A stretch of 44,146 nucleotides of DNA from Gemmataceae bacterium (GTDB lineage: Bacteria; Planctomycetota; Planctomycetia; Gemmatales; Gemmataceae): positions 1 to 44,146 of the forward strand of contig SHZZ01000029.1 of the NCBI GenBank assembly GCA_009692005.1, read 5' to 3'. Shown here one piece after another: positions 25,087 to 35,199 of this stretch (position 1 is its first letter; each line of letters begins with the position of its first letter). The notes under the pieces were generated by a model. The model did not search any database. It was not told the origin of the DNA and saw nothing but the letters and a program-made list of their open reading frames with translations. The position numbers and the translations under genes are program-made.

Positions 25087-26856
25087 ATGGTTAACCGCAA
25101 TTTAATTCGTCAATTTGAGCCCTCCGAACACGAACTGGCTCAAGAAATCCATGCAGCTTTTCATAATCCAGACACCGGCGGCAACCAGGACAACTGGTTA
25201 AGAGATCAAGCACAGGAATTCGAATCGAACAAAGTTATCAAGGGTAAAGTGGCACGCATTGAAGGCGATGATATCGTCATCGACATTGGCTACAAGAGCG
25301 AGGGCGTTATTTCCGTTGGGGAATGGTTTGATGAAGCCACTGGAACCGTCGTTCCACCCGCGGTTGGCGACGAAATCCAGGTCTTGCTGGAACAGGTGGA
25401 GGATGAATTCGGCGTAATTATCCTCAGCTACCGCAAGGCCCGCAGGCAAAAAGAATGGGAAATGGTCATCTCCAAGCATAAAGAAGGAGATGTCATCAGC
25501 GGCACCGTCACCAAGAAAATCAAGGGCGGACTTCTGGTCAATATCGGGGTCAATGTCTTCCTGCCTGCTTCCCAGGTCGATATCCGCAGGCCCCCTGATA
25601 TCGGCGAGTTCATCAACCGCACTATCGAATGCAAGATTCTCAAGATAGACCAGGAACGGCGCAACATTGTCGTCAGCCGGCGCAGGTTGCTGGAAGATAT
25701 GCGCGAGGACATGAAGAAAAAGCTGCTGGCGGAGATCGAACCGGGCCAAATCCGCAAGGGAGTGGTCAAGAACATCGCCGACTTTGGCGCTTTCGTCGAT
25801 CTCGGCGGCATCGATGGCCTGCTGCACATTACCGATATGGCCTGGGGCAGGGTCAGCAACCCCCACGAAGTGGTTCACATCGATCAGCAGTTAGAGGTCT
25901 TTGTCATCAATGTCGACAAGGATCGCGAGAAAATCGCGCTCGGGTTGAAACAGAAGTCGCAAAGCCCTTGGGCCAGCGTGGCGGACAAGTACCCCGTCGC
26001 CAGCAAGCACCATGGGGAAGTCGTCAATGTCATGAGCTATGGCGCCTTCGTCAAATTGGAGTCAGGCATTGAAGGCCTGGTTCACATCAGCGAAATGAGC
26101 TGGACCAAACGCATTAACCACCCCAACGAGATGGTTACGATTGGCGACCAAATCGAAGTCCAGGTGCTGAATATCAACAAGGATAAGCAGGAAATCTCGC
26201 TGGGCATGAAGCAAGTGCTGCCCAACCCCTGGGACAAGGTGGCCGAGCGGTATCCCCCAGGCACCATTGTTGCAGGCGCTGTGCGCAATCTGACCAATTA
26301 TGGCGCCTTTATCGAAATCGAAGAAGGCATCGATGGCCTGCTGCATGTCACCGACATGAGCTGGGTGCGCAAGGTGACCCATCCTTCGGAAGTGGTCAAC
26401 AAGGGCGACCATGTCACATGCGTGGTGCTGAATGTGGACCAGGAACGCAAGCGCATTGCCCTGGGGTTGAAACAGATGAACAACGACCCCTGGGAAGGCG
26501 ATATTCCTGGCCGATTCAAGCCGGGTGAATTGCGCAAGGGGAAGGTGACGAAGCTAACCAACTTCGGGGTCTTCGTGGAATTGGAACCAGGCTTGGAAGG
26601 CCTGTTGCACATTTCCGAGCTGTCGGATGACAAGGTGGAAAACCCCGAAGAAATTGTCAAGGTGGGAGATGAGGTCGACGTACGGGTGCTGCGAGTAGAT
26701 GCTGCCGACAGGAAGATCGGGCTGTCGCGTCGCAAGCTCAACGAGCCTTTTGTTGAGCCGGAAGCCGAGGAAGCTTCTGAGACCAAGCCGCAGCGCGAGT
26801 TGCGGGGTGGCACCGGTTCTTCCGGTCCTGGAAACCTGATCGATCTTCCCAGTTAA
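25087..26856 (+). CDS. rpsA: 30S ribosomal protein S1
   Basis: RNA-binding ribosomal protein that brings mRNA to the 30S subunit. 589 residues with six S1 domains. Their starts are about IKGKVARIEGDDIVIDIG, ISGTVTKKIKGGLLVNIG, RKGVVKNIADFGAFVDLG, HGEVVNVMSYGAFVKLE, VAGAVRNLTNYGAFIEIE and RKGKVTKLTNFGVFVELE. Domains 3-6 carry the DGLLHI-type signature. A Glu-rich tail follows. I chose ATG 25087. The frame is open upstream through the end of cysK, but that sequence looks unrelated. The ribosome binding site is poor, as is common for rpsA. A strong terminator follows 17 bases after the stop. Confidence 0.95.
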   Translation: MVNRNLIRQFEPSEHELAQEIHAAFHNPDTGGNQDNWLRDQAQEFESNKVIKGKVARIEGDDIVIDIGYKSEGVISVGEWFDEATGTVVPPAVGDEIQVLLEQVEDEFGVIILSYRKARRQKEWEMVISKHKEGDVISGTVTKKIKGGLLVNIGVNVFLPASQVDIRRPPDIGEFINRTIECKILKIDQERRNIVVSRRRLLEDMREDMKKKLLAEIEPGQIRKGVVKNIADFGAFVDLGGIDGLLHITDMAWGRVSNPHEVVHIDQQLEVFVINVDKDREKIALGLKQKSQSPWASVADKYPVASKHHGEVVNVMSYGAFVKLESGIEGLVHISEMSWTKRINHPNEMVTIGDQIEVQVLNINKDKQEISLGMKQVLPNPWDKVAERYPPGTIVAGAVRNLTNYGAFIEIEEGIDGLLHVTDMSWVRKVTHPSEVVNKGDHVTCVVLNVDQERKRIALGLKQMNNDPWEGDIPGRFKPGELRKGKVTKLTNFGVFVELEPGLEGLLHISELSDDKVENPEEIVKVGDEVDVRVLRVDAADRKIGLSRRKLNEPFVEPEAEEASETKPQRELRGGTGSSGPGNLIDLPS

Positions 26857-26873
26857 TGGGGGTCTAAAAACGC

Positions 26874-26907
26874 AGGCCGCCCGGGTTAATTCCTGGGCGG
26901 CCTTTTT
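26874..26907 (+). terminator. Rho-independent terminator of rpsA
   Basis: AGGCCGCCC (26874-26882) pairs with GGGCGGCCT (26895-26903) around a short loop, with five T residues at the 3' side (26903-26907). Confidence 0.93.
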
Positions 26908-26912
26908 CTTTT

Positions 26913-27218
26913 CCCTTTGTAATGATTAATCTCCTGGCTCAACCCCTGACAGCCGGGACGGTTCCATCGGTTAATCCGGTTAAAGTCATCCTGAGACCAA
27001 ATCCCCGGGGAGTTTGCGTTTGCCTTTTATCCACTTTGCAGCGGAGTTCCTAAAGAGGTCGATAACATTCCCATGCCAGTTCCCGAATGGAACCTTGTTG
27101 GAGCCTGGGAAAATTCCCCTCCCTTGGCTTGGAAAATGCCCACTTTTGCCGGTTGGCCCGGTAAAATAGAATAAGGGAATATCCCGGAGCGACCTCCACC
27201 ATCACCCTGGAATTCATC
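26913..27218. other. Spacer with sigma-factor promoter region
   Basis: About 300 bases without a gene. A small GTTCC/GGAAC stem lies near 27080-27100. Near 27146-27172 there are TTGCCG and an AT-rich stretch with TAAAAT and TAGAAT that could form the sigma gene promoter, though no pair has ideal spacing. Nothing else is seen. Confidence 0.4.
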
Positions 27219-28055
27219 ATGAGTCGACCCCGCAGGCAAACCAGTGAGACAGTGCAGTCTCCCTTGGAGACTTACCTGAAAGAGATCAACGAAACTAAGC
27301 TCCTTACTGCTGACGAGGAAAAACAGCTTGCTTACCGGATTGAAGTGGGCGATGCCGAGGCGCGCGACCGCATGGTGCGGGCCAATCTGCGGCTGGTGGT
27401 GAACATTGCCCGAAGCTACACCGGCAAGGGCCTGGGTCTGCAGGACCTAATTGAAGAAGGGAACCTGGGATTGCTGCGCGCGGTCGAGGGATTCGACCCG
27501 ACCATGAACACCCGCTTCAGCACCTATGCAAGTTACTGGATCAAACAGTCGATCAAACGGGCCCTGGTGAACACGGCCAAGACCATTCGTGTGCCGGCTT
27601 ACATGGTGGAATTGCTGGCAAAATGGCGTCGGGCAACAGCAAAACTGCATGACGAACTGGGCCGCCCCCCCACCCAAGAAGAAGTGGCCAAGGTCCTGGA
27701 AGTCCCCAAAAGAAAACTAAGCATCATCAAAAAGGCCATCCGGGTTTACCAGTCCGCCCCGCAACCCGAACAATCAGAAAATGGCTGGTCCCTCGAAGAA
27801 ATGCTGATGGATTCCAATACCAAGGCCCCCGATACAGAAATGGTTGAGGCCGACGACCTGACCCATGTCCGCGATCTTTTAGGAAAAATGGACATCCGCG
27901 AAGCCACGGTGTTGAAGATGCGCTTTGGCCTCAACGAGGAAGAACCCAAGACTCTGAAAGAAATCGGTGAAAGCCTGGGCCTGACTCGTGAACGAGTGCG
28001 ACAGATCGAAAGCGAAGCGCTTGAAAAACTTGGGGTCAGCATGGGAGTTGAATAG
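27219..28055 (+). CDS. RNA polymerase sigma-70 family factor, primary-like
   Basis: Promoter-recognition subunit of RNA polymerase. 278 residues. Region 1.2 is at SPLETYLKEINETKLLTADEE. Region 2 runs from RDRMVRANLRLVVNIARSY through LIEEGNLGLLRAVEGFDP and FSTYASYWIKQSIKRAL (core binding and -10 melting). Region 3 is in the middle (LGRPPTQEEVAKVLEV), and region 4 ends TLKEIGESLGLTRERVRQIE (-35 recognition). The large region 1.1 is absent. The protein is thus shorter than a classic RpoD and looks like a group 1/2 factor of the RpoD/RpoS type. ATG 27219 has only a weak ribosome binding site. Confidence 0.95.
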   Translation: MSRPRRQTSETVQSPLETYLKEINETKLLTADEEKQLAYRIEVGDAEARDRMVRANLRLVVNIARSYTGKGLGLQDLIEEGNLGLLRAVEGFDPTMNTRFSTYASYWIKQSIKRALVNTAKTIRVPAYMVELLAKWRRATAKLHDELGRPPTQEEVAKVLEVPKRKLSIIKKAIRVYQSAPQPEQSENGWSLEEMLMDSNTKAPDTEMVEADDLTHVRDLLGKMDIREATVLKMRFGLNEEEPKTLKEIGESLGLTRERVRQIESEALEKLGVSMGVE

Positions 28056-28199
28056 AAGCTGGGATGGCGAGGCTGTGTTTGCCGCCCATTCACTCTTCTT
28101 CCACCCTGCCTTTCTTCCTCCCATTTTCCTTTACCGCTAATTTCCCCATGGGCTTTGGTTCGATAATTACCCCAGGATTCCTTACCTCCTGGGCCAGGC

Positions 28200-29006
28200 A
28201 TGCCTCGTTTACTTCTCCTTATTCCGTTTAGCGCATGGCTTTTTTTTACTTCTCAGGGCGCTTTGCCAGCCCATGAAGAGGAAAAAACCCTGGCGTTGGC
28301 GCATTTCCAGAAGGGAAAAAACTCCCTGGATAAAGGGGATTTACCCACAGCAACACAATTCTTTAGGAAGGCCCTGGCCCTTAACCCGGCTTTACCCCAG
28401 GGCCATCTTTGCCTGGCCACGGCTTGCTTGGGTTTGGGTGAAGATTTGGAAGCCTGCGCCCACTTGAGGATTTTCCTGGGATTGGAACCGGACAATGTTT
28501 TGGTGCGGCAAAATTTCGCCGACCTGCTCCTGCGCCTGGAACGGTTTGAAGAAGCACGCCAGCAATTTGAACAATTCATCCGCGATGTCCAACCGATGGG
28601 CGGTCTGGCCAACCGCCATCTCATTCATTGCCATAGCCGTTTGATGTTCCTGGGGGAACAGGCAGAGGACCGCTACCGCGAGACACTGCACCGTGGGATT
28701 GGATTGTACTTGCTGGCCTTGGAGAATGCCGGGAAGGAAAAGGACGCGGCCCCAGGCGAGACCAAAGAAGCGCTTTTGTTCCGCGCCGCCGGGGAATTGA
28801 CGCAAGCGCGGATGCTGCGATCGGACCTGAGTCGGCCCTGCTGGTATTTATTTCTGGTGTGGGATTCCTTGGCTCGCAACCGCCCGGCGCACCGCTGGCT
28901 TACTTTGGCAACCCAGGATTCTCCGGCGGGGGACCTCACTCCGGCGGAATTTCAGGAACTCCATCTTGCCCTTTTGGCCCGCGAAACCGACCATATCAGG
29001 AAATAA
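28200..29006 (+). CDS. Exported TPR protein
   Basis: A 268-residue protein with a signal peptide (MPRLLLLIPFSAWLFFTSQGALPAHE). At about residues 30-135 it has three TPR-like helix pairs: ALAHFQKGKNSLDKGDLPTA, FFRKALALNPALPQGHLCLA and the stretch to RLERFEEARQQFEQFI. The second half is helical and not recognised (YRETLHRGIGLYLLALENAG, LTQARMLRSDLSRPCWYLFL). TPR modules usually bind proteins. The partner is unknown. It is followed 72 bases later by another exported protein gene on the same strand, so the two may share a transcript. Confidence 0.8.
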   Translation: MPRLLLLIPFSAWLFFTSQGALPAHEEEKTLALAHFQKGKNSLDKGDLPTATQFFRKALALNPALPQGHLCLATACLGLGEDLEACAHLRIFLGLEPDNVLVRQNFADLLLRLERFEEARQQFEQFIRDVQPMGGLANRHLIHCHSRLMFLGEQAEDRYRETLHRGIGLYLLALENAGKEKDAAPGETKEALLFRAAGELTQARMLRSDLSRPCWYLFLVWDSLARNRPAHRWLTLATQDSPAGDLTPAEFQELHLALLARETDHIRK

Positions 29007-29078
29007 CGCCAACGCTAAGGCTGCCTGGGGTGTTAGAATTCCAGGGCCTTACTGGCAATAAAGATCGATGGGGAATTC

Positions 29079-30389
29079 ATGATAAATGCACCGCGGTTCT
29101 TGTTGAAATCGGCTGCCTTCTGCGCGCTCTTGCTTCCCTGGGTTATTTATGCCCAGCCTTTGCCCCCTTCCGGATTCGCGGAATTGACCAAGGAGCGCAC
29201 AGCCAACTCCCCGTTGTTTAACAAGATTCTCCGGGGTGAAACGCCGTTCGACGCGAAAAATGAAGAGCACAATAAGGCAGTAGATTCTTTTGCCCGCTTC
29301 TTTGCCTACCGGGTAACCCAGGAAGAAATTCAAAAAGAGCCTGGGAAAATGGATGCCGCTTTCAAGGAAGTGGAAAGCCTTCTGAGGCAATTGCGCTCCA
29401 TGCCAGTAGTGCCGGCGCCTACCGTTGCCGGGATGCCCACATCCATACCCAACCCAGTCGCCACCAATTTCATTTCCCGTTTGCACATCCGTTGCCGCGA
29501 GGTCTACCCGAATTTGAAAACCATTGCCCGTGTCAACGCGGTGCGCATGCAATCATTGCTGCCGACGGAGTTGGCCACTTGCGACCAGATGGGAAAGAAA
29601 ACGCTGCCCGGGCAATTCATGGATTCCTTCCTGACGGTTTTTGAAAAAGCGCCGGATGAGGGCATGAAACTGTACGCTCTCAAGGGGATGGCGGCAACCT
29701 ACCAAGCCTTGCGCCCATTAGCAGTTGAGAAAAAAGCGGCCAATCGGGTTTTTCTCGACCCGGCCTTGGAGGCCAAAATCCAAGAGACGCTGTGTCAGTT
29801 TGTTGAAAGCAAACCGCAATACGCGGAAAACGCCCCGGAGGAAGAAAAGGAAGGATTCCGGATTTTGCGCCGGGAGGCCATCCGCGCCTTGGCCCAGACC
29901 CGCCTCCCCATGACGGGAGCCAAGGCCAAGACCGCCTTTGTTCTCGCCCGGTTTGCCAATGGGAAAGATATCGCCCCCGAGCAGCGCTTTGATGAAAAGG
30001 TGGAGGCGGCGATCGGGTTGCTGAACATGCGCCCGGTTGAAAACGACCCCAATGATTTCAATCTCGACTGTGCCATCCAACACTTCGGGCATTTCCTGGT
30101 CGATTATTTCCAGCGGTATAATTCCCGGAATGACCAGGAAGCCGATAAAATTTTCCCCTGGCGGTACCAGGCCGCCAGGATCAATGACGCCTTGAATTCT
30201 CTGCGCGCCGAGGTGAAATCGGACTACCTCAATGGCATGTACCCATTGATCGTGGTCGGGTTGAATAGCTTGGAAACAGGCAAGGAAGGAAAAGTGGAAA
30301 ACCTCGGGGGGTACCTGCGGGAAAAACCACTGGCCAGCCAGCTTCTATTCAAAAAAATCCCCGGTACCGAAGTCAAACTGGACAACTGA
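29079..30389 (+). CDS. Secreted protein of unknown function
   Basis: A 436-residue protein with a signal peptide (MINAPRFLLKSAAFCALLLPWVIYAQ), with cleavage likely after YAQ. The rest is mainly helical and soluble, with HEAT-like regularity in the middle: EGMKLYALKGMAATYQALRP, then EGFRILRREAIRALAQTRLP, then DEKVEAAIGLLNMRP. I recognise no catalytic motif. ATG 29079 follows GGGGA by about six bases. It lies after the TPR protein and converges on the small gene at 30468. Such helical-repeat exported proteins are frequent in planctomycetes, often without known role. Confidence 0.8.
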   Translation: MINAPRFLLKSAAFCALLLPWVIYAQPLPPSGFAELTKERTANSPLFNKILRGETPFDAKNEEHNKAVDSFARFFAYRVTQEEIQKEPGKMDAAFKEVESLLRQLRSMPVVPAPTVAGMPTSIPNPVATNFISRLHIRCREVYPNLKTIARVNAVRMQSLLPTELATCDQMGKKTLPGQFMDSFLTVFEKAPDEGMKLYALKGMAATYQALRPLAVEKKAANRVFLDPALEAKIQETLCQFVESKPQYAENAPEEEKEGFRILRREAIRALAQTRLPMTGAKAKTAFVLARFANGKDIAPEQRFDEKVEAAIGLLNMRPVENDPNDFNLDCAIQHFGHFLVDYFQRYNSRNDQEADKIFPWRYQAARINDALNSLRAEVKSDYLNGMYPLIVVGLNSLETGKEGKVENLGGYLREKPLASQLLFKKIPGTEVKLDN

Positions 30390-30467
30390 TCGAGTTCACT
30401 GGCATCGAGGCGAAAGGCCAAGCGCTGAAACGGCGCCGCCTTTACGCCACTGGCGCTTCCGGTTCGG

Positions 30468-30758
30468 TTAACCGTGGGTTTCGCTTTCGGTTGGCTGCTC
30501 GTCTTCTGGTGGAAACTTGGCCAGGATTTTGACCACCTGATCAATTTCGCGTTCGTCAACGATTTCCCGCCGTTGATACCTTCTTTTCAAACCATCGAGG
30601 ATGTGGTTCCACATTTCGCGGGTGGGTTGCAAGTCCTTGTTCCACTCGCCCCGCTTGGTGAACTTGAATTTGAAAGTCCACTTATTGGCGAAACGGTTGG
30701 CACAGAGGAAGCGCTTCTGCCCGCTGGCGAGGTCGGTATCGGTCCACTTAATTTCCAT
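30468..30758 (-). CDS. Small conserved-looking protein, overlaps pseudouridine synthase gene
   Basis: A 96-residue basic cytoplasmic protein with no signal peptide. It starts MEIKWTDTDLASGQKRFLCA and continues RFANKWTFKFKFTKRGEW and LQPTREMWNHILDGLKRRYQ. It ends in an acidic stretch (PPEDEQPTESETHG). ATG 30758 lies inside the end of the pseudouridine synthase gene (11-base overlap), so translation is probably coupled. A longer frame upstream would only duplicate the overlapping gene. The charge pattern (basic core, acidic tail) would suit an RNA-associated protein, but that is a guess from context. The family is not recognised. Confidence 0.75.
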   Translation of the reverse strand: MEIKWTDTDLASGQKRFLCANRFANKWTFKFKFTKRGEWNKDLQPTREMWNHILDGLKRRYQRREIVDEREIDQVVKILAKFPPEDEQPTESETHG

Positions 30759-31701
30759 GCTTTGGCTTACTCTCCCGCAATTGCCGCAACAAGTTTTGAA
30801 AGTCCTCTGGCGGTTCCATGGTCCAGTGAAGAAATTCTCCGCTGATTGGGTGTTGGAACCCCAACTCCCTGGCATGGAGGGCTAGCCTGGGAAAGTCCTC
30901 GACACCCGGAATAACCGTGCCATCCTTTTTGGTCCGGTAAACTTTGTCGCCGCACACCGGGTGCCCCAGTTCCGCCAGGTGAATGCGGATTTGATGAGTC
31001 TTCCCAGTTTCTAGCTGGCATTGCAGCAGGGTGTGGCGTGGAAAAGCCTCGGCAAAGTCGATGTGCGTGACGGCCTTTTTCCCCTCGGCCGGGTTGCTGG
31101 TGCTGCCACGCCTGCCGTCCCCCCGGTCGCGCACCAACAAAGATTCAATGCGCCTGGACCCCATTCGCCCCGGCACAAGGGCAAAATATTTTCGGACTAC
31201 GGTGTGGTTGTGAAACTGGCTGCCCAAGCCCCGCTCCGCGGCCACGGTCCTGGCGAAAACCAGCAACCCGCTGGTTTCCTTGTCAAGCCGGTGAACCACT
31301 CGCAAGCGGGTTTTGCCTTGGATCAGCAAGGAAACCGTATCATCCAGCGTTGGGGAAAGTTTCTTGCGCGCAAGTTTCCAGTCGCGCTCGGCAGGATGCC
31401 TGACGGAATTCATCCCCACAGGTTTTTCCACCACCACAATATGGGCGTCGATAAAGCGAATCTTCACGGAATGAGAATCTGTGATTTTGGCAGCGGGCTT
31501 TTTCGCCAGCATGACCATTTCACCCTTTTGGACTCGGCGGGCTGGGTCGCAGCAAGTTTCTCCATTGATGGAAATAAACCGCCCCGCGATCAAGGCCCGG
31601 ACCTTGGACCAAGAAAGATCTTGAAAAAGGAAACGGCTAAACGCGGCCAAGGTCATTCCGGCTTGCGTTTCCTCGACTGCGCTGTTGTTGTTTTGCGGCA
31701 T
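30748..31701 (-). CDS. RluA-family RNA pseudouridine synthase
   Basis: Isomerises uridine to pseudouridine in rRNA or tRNA. 317 residues. An S4 RNA-binding domain (about residues 16-65; MTLAAFSRFLFQDLSWSKVR, RFISINGE) is followed by the catalytic domain. It has VVVEKPVGMNSV, the catalytic aspartate in VVHRLDKETSGLLVFA (Asp140), KYFALVPG and LETGKTHQIRIHLAELGHPV. ATG 31701 comes two bases after the ygiQ stop. The annotated frame upstream lies inside ygiQ and is ignored. The exact target (RluA, RluC or RluD type) cannot be read from sequence alone. Confidence 0.93.
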   Translation of the reverse strand: MPQNNNSAVEETQAGMTLAAFSRFLFQDLSWSKVRALIAGRFISINGETCCDPARRVQKGEMVMLAKKPAAKITDSHSVKIRFIDAHIVVVEKPVGMNSVRHPAERDWKLARKKLSPTLDDTVSLLIQGKTRLRVVHRLDKETSGLLVFARTVAAERGLGSQFHNHTVVRKYFALVPGRMGSRRIESLLVRDRGDGRRGSTSNPAEGKKAVTHIDFAEAFPRHTLLQCQLETGKTHQIRIHLAELGHPVCGDKVYRTKKDGTVIPGVEDFPRLALHARELGFQHPISGEFLHWTMEPPEDFQNLLRQLRESKPKHGN

Positions 31702-31703
31702 TT

Positions 31704-33734
31704 TCAGGGAAGTGGTTTTTGTCTGCGGCTGGCGGAGATTCTCCCCGGCCTGTAACCTTTGGTTTTTTTCGCACCCGGAGAAGGGACGGCGTGGTAATGG
31801 TCGCCCCTGAGGGACTTGTTGGCCCTGGCTTGCCGCGCCTCCAGGGCTTCCCTGGGCGGCCGGGCGGGAATCAAGGCATCGCATCCCTGGCCAATCAGAT
31901 CAGCGCGTCCAGCAGTTTCCAAAGCATTTCGCACCTCGAAATAGTTTTGCGGTTTGAAGAATTGCAGCAGGGCTCGCTGCATTTTTCGGTCGCGCAAAGT
32001 CTTGGGAATTTGCACTTCCTCGCCGGTCATCGGGTCGATGCCGGTGTAGTACATGCAGGTGGCAATGTCGAATGGAGCGGGGATGAAGTCCTGCACCTGG
32101 TCGGGGCGGTAGCCGTTCCTTTTTAAATACAGCGCCAGCTCAATCATGGAGTGCAAATCCGATCCCGGATGGCTGGAGATGTAATAGGGAACAAGAAACT
32201 GCTTGGGTTTGCCGGCTTTTTTGGAAGCAGCTTGAAAGGCCTGGGAAAAAGTCTCAAAGTTATCATGGGAAGGCTTTTTCATCAGGCGGAGCACATTGGG
32301 GTCGGCGGCTTCCGGAGCGACTTTCAAAGTACCCCCGACATGGTGAGCGGCAAGTTCCTCCAGATATTTGGGAGAAAGTTGCGCCAGGTCCATGCGAATG
32401 CCGCTGGCCACCAGTACTTTGCGAATCCCGGGCATCCCGCGCGCTTTTTTCATGAGTTGAATCAGCGGGCCATGATCTGTTCCCAAAAGTTTGCAAATCG
32501 TGGGGTGAACGCAAGAGAGCCTTTTGCATTTCGCCTCGACCTCAGGGCGGGTGCAGCGCATCTGATACATGTTGGCGGTAGGCCCGCCAATATCACTGAC
32601 TACGCCTGAAAATCCAGGAGTTTTTCCCATCGCGGCAAATTCCCCCAGCACCGATTCCTCCGACCGCGATTGAATGATTCTGCCCTGGTGGGCGGTGATC
32701 GAGCAAAAGGTGCAGCCGCCAAAGCAGCCGCGCATAATGGTGACAGAATCCTTGATCATCTCGAAGGCAGGGACCGGCTCCTTATAGGAGGGATGGGGCT
32801 TGCGGGTGTAAGGAAAGTCGTACAACCCATCCATTTCTTGTTCAGAAAGTGGCAGGCAGGGAGGATTGACAACAACCGCCTGGTTGTCGTGATGTTGCAC
32901 CAGACCATGGGCATTGAATGGGTTGGTGTTCACATGGATGAGGCGAGTGGCTTCAACGAATTTCGACTTGTCGTTTTTCACTTGCTCGAAGGAGGGCAAT
33001 ACCTTGAAGGAAAAACCGGGTTCTTGCCCCTGCTGTTCCCAGGGTTTCGCTTCGGTTTCCGACTTGCCCAGGCAGTATGCGACGCCTCGCATATGGCGAA
33101 AGTCCTGGATGGATTGCCCCGCTTGCATCCCGCGGGCAATGTCCACAATCGGCTTTTCCCCCATGCCATAAACCAGCAGGTCGGCTTTGCAATCTGGCAG
33201 AATCGATCTGCGGACGGTATCGGACCAATAGTCGTAGTGAGCTAACCGCCGCAGGGAAGCTTCCACTCCTCCGGCCAGAATGGGAACGGCGGGAAAGGCT
33301 TCGCGGGCCCGATGGCAATAGGCGAGGGTGGCGCGGTCCGGACGCAGCCCGATTTTTCCCCCCGGGGAGTAAGCATCGTCGTTGCGCACTTTCCGGTTGG
33401 CGGTGTAGTGGTTGATCAGGGAATCCATATTCCCAGCGCTGATGGCGAAAAAGAGACGTGGTGGGCCAAATTGGCGCCAAGGTTCGCAGGATTGCCAGGG
33501 AGGCTGGCTGAGGATGGCCACGCGAAAACCGGCGCTTTCCAGCGATCGGGCCAAAATCGCCATGGCAAAACTGGGGTGATCGACATAGGCATCGCCGGTG
33601 ACAAAAACAATATCGACAGCATCCCAACCGCGCTCACGCATTTCCTTATTGGTGGTCGGGCAGAATTTCCCTTCCACGGCCTTGGCCAGGTCCAAGGCTA
33701 TTCTTTTTCCAGAAGATAAAGCCGAGTTATTCAT
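31704..33734 (-). CDS. ygiQ: YgiQ-family radical SAM protein (UPF0313)
   Basis: A 676-residue radical SAM enzyme of unknown reaction. The N-terminal part ([38 protein letters not shown]) is characteristic of YgiQ. The [4Fe-4S] cluster cysteines are in [12 protein letters not shown] (Cys337, Cys341, Cys344; CxxxCxxC). Downstream motifs include [41 protein letters not shown] and [20 protein letters not shown]. The basic C-terminus ([17 protein letters not shown]) overlaps nothing. The gene is followed two bases later by the pseudouridine synthase gene, which suggests a shared role around RNA, though YgiQ itself has no proven substrate that I know of. Confidence 0.95.
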   Translation of the reverse strand: MNNSALSSGKRIALDLAKAVEGKFCPTTNKEMRERGWDAVDIVFVTGDAYVDHPSFAMAILARSLESAGFRVAILSQPPWQSCEPWRQFGPPRLFFAISAGNMDSLINHYTANRKVRNDDAYSPGGKIGLRPDRATLAYCHRAREAFPAVPILAGGVEASLRRLAHYDYWSDTVRRSILPDCKADLLVYGMGEKPIVDIARGMQAGQSIQDFRHMRGVAYCLGKSETEAKPWEQQGQEPGFSFKVLPSFEQVKNDKSKFVEATRLIHVNTNPFNAHGLVQHHDNQAVVVNPPCLPLSEQEMDGLYDFPYTRKPHPSYKEPVPAFEMIKDSVTIMRGCFGGCTFCSITAHQGRIIQSRSEESVLGEFAAMGKTPGFSGVVSDIGGPTANMYQMRCTRPEVEAKCKRLSCVHPTICKLLGTDHGPLIQLMKKARGMPGIRKVLVASGIRMDLAQLSPKYLEELAAHHVGGTLKVAPEAADPNVLRLMKKPSHDNFETFSQAFQAASKKAGKPKQFLVPYYISSHPGSDLHSMIELALYLKRNGYRPDQVQDFIPAPFDIATCMYYTGIDPMTGEEVQIPKTLRDRKMQRALLQFFKPQNYFEVRNALETAGRADLIGQGCDALIPARPPREALEARQARANKSLRGDHYHAVPSPGAKKTKGYRPGRISASRRQKPLP

Positions 33735-33999
33735 TGGTCAAAATCAAGAGAGGCACTTACGGGGTTCCACTTTCTCAAAAGGAATTATAGGCTTTTTTGA
33801 AATGGAGAAGGGTTTTCGGGTCTAAATCCAGGTTGGGTGGAATTTGGTTGGCCCGCGCATTGGGAAAATTCATGACTGAACTCAAGGCAAGAATTTGAAC
33901 AATTGGCATTCTTTAGCAAAGCGAACCGCTTGATATATTGAGAAAATGCCCTTGGCGCGGTGAAAAGAGCATTCCTGGCGGTTCTACGAGGGATTTTCC

Positions 34000-35199
34000 A
34001 TGAAAAAGGATGCAGCCAACTGCTTGGATGTAGTTTTAGTTGTGGAGGACGAAGAAGCGGTCCTGCGCACATTTCAGGAATGGCTGAGCCAGGGGAACCT
34101 GGGCGTTGAATTGTTGACGGCTGCGGATGCGGAAACAGCCCTGCGTCTGGCAGCGGTGAATAAAATCGACTTGGCTATTTTGGACTGGAACCTGGGCTCC
34201 GGTATCAACGGCCTTGACCTCCTCGAGGATCTGGCGCTTTTTCATCCAGGCTTGACAGCCATCTTGGTAACTGGCTACGCCAACCAGGCAACTCCCCTGC
34301 ATGCCATGCGCATGGGCGTTCGCGATTATCTCGACAAGAATCAAGAACTGACCAGGGAAACTTTCCTGGCGGCGGTAAAAAAGCAACTGGATTGGATCCG
34401 GCCGGTTAAACGGCAAAGAAACTTTTTTGAAGCCCTCAAGGCCTTTCGCGACAATGTCGGCCAAGCAGTCTCCTGGATGGATTCCTCGCATGCCTTGGTT
34501 GAAGAAACACGGTCCAAAGAAGTCATCGGCCATTTGCTGAACGCGCTGCTGTCCCTTGCCGGTGGAAAAGAAGCGTTTTTGCTCATGGACAACTCAGATT
34601 CATCCGAAGAAAAACCCTTGTGCTTCGGCCGGGAAGGAATCCCCCGGAGTGAAGCAGTTCCCTTTTCCAACAGTTTTGCCGGGCAAGCGCTGGGAATGGG
34701 AAAGAGAATCTACTCCCTCCGAATTGATGCCACTTCATCCAACCCACTTTTTACCCTGCAGGAATTTGAAAAAGGTCATGCGCACGCCTTGTTCCTGCCT
34801 CTCTCCCTGGAGGGCATTCGGGGAGTGGTTGAAATCCTTGACCCGGGCGCTTTAAACGAACAGGAAAAACAGGCTTTGGAGCAGGGAGCGCTTTTGGGCG
34901 CTGATGCCTTGCGTCTGGTGGGAAAGCTGGAAAAAAGCGAGGCAGTAATCTTGGAGGCCCTTAAGCAAGCAGAACGGATTACCCTGGAAGCCGAACTGGG
35001 ATCCGCCGCACCCGGAGCTGGAAAGGTCATTGAAAACGCCTTGGCCCAGTCGGGAGTTTCTCGGGCGGAAATCGACTTTTTGGAAATGGTCCGGCATCTT
35101 TCGCGGGATCACGGCCAAGAAGCGCTGAATGCCTGCGGGGAAATGGTTCGCGCCGTCCGCAAGCTTCTCTCCGGGAATTCCGAGGTGCCTGGTGAGTGA
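34000..35199 (+). CDS. Response regulator with GAF-like C-terminal part
   Basis: A 399-residue protein. Residues about 10-130 form a receiver domain. It has the acidic pair Asp17/Glu18 (VVEDEEAV), phosphoacceptor Asp62 (LAILDWNLG), Thr91 (LVTGYAN) and Lys113 (DYLDKN), so it should be phosphorylatable. Residues about 170-320 look GAF-like (AFLLMDNSD, SFAGQALGMGKRIYSL, HALFLPLSLEGIRGVVEIL). The last part is helical. No DNA-binding domain is seen. ATG 34000 follows GAGGGA by about seven bases. The stop overlaps the GTG start of the protease gene by eight bases, so both are made together. No histidine kinase is adjacent. Confidence 0.85.
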   Translation: MKKDAANCLDVVLVVEDEEAVLRTFQEWLSQGNLGVELLTAADAETALRLAAVNKIDLAILDWNLGSGINGLDLLEDLALFHPGLTAILVTGYANQATPLHAMRMGVRDYLDKNQELTRETFLAAVKKQLDWIRPVKRQRNFFEALKAFRDNVGQAVSWMDSSHALVEETRSKEVIGHLLNALLSLAGGKEAFLLMDNSDSSEEKPLCFGREGIPRSEAVPFSNSFAGQALGMGKRIYSLRIDATSSNPLFTLQEFEKGHAHALFLPLSLEGIRGVVEILDPGALNEQEKQALEQGALLGADALRLVGKLEKSEAVILEALKQAERITLEAELGSAAPGAGKVIENALAQSGVSRAEIDFLEMVRHLSRDHGQEALNACGEMVRAVRKLLSGNSEVPGE

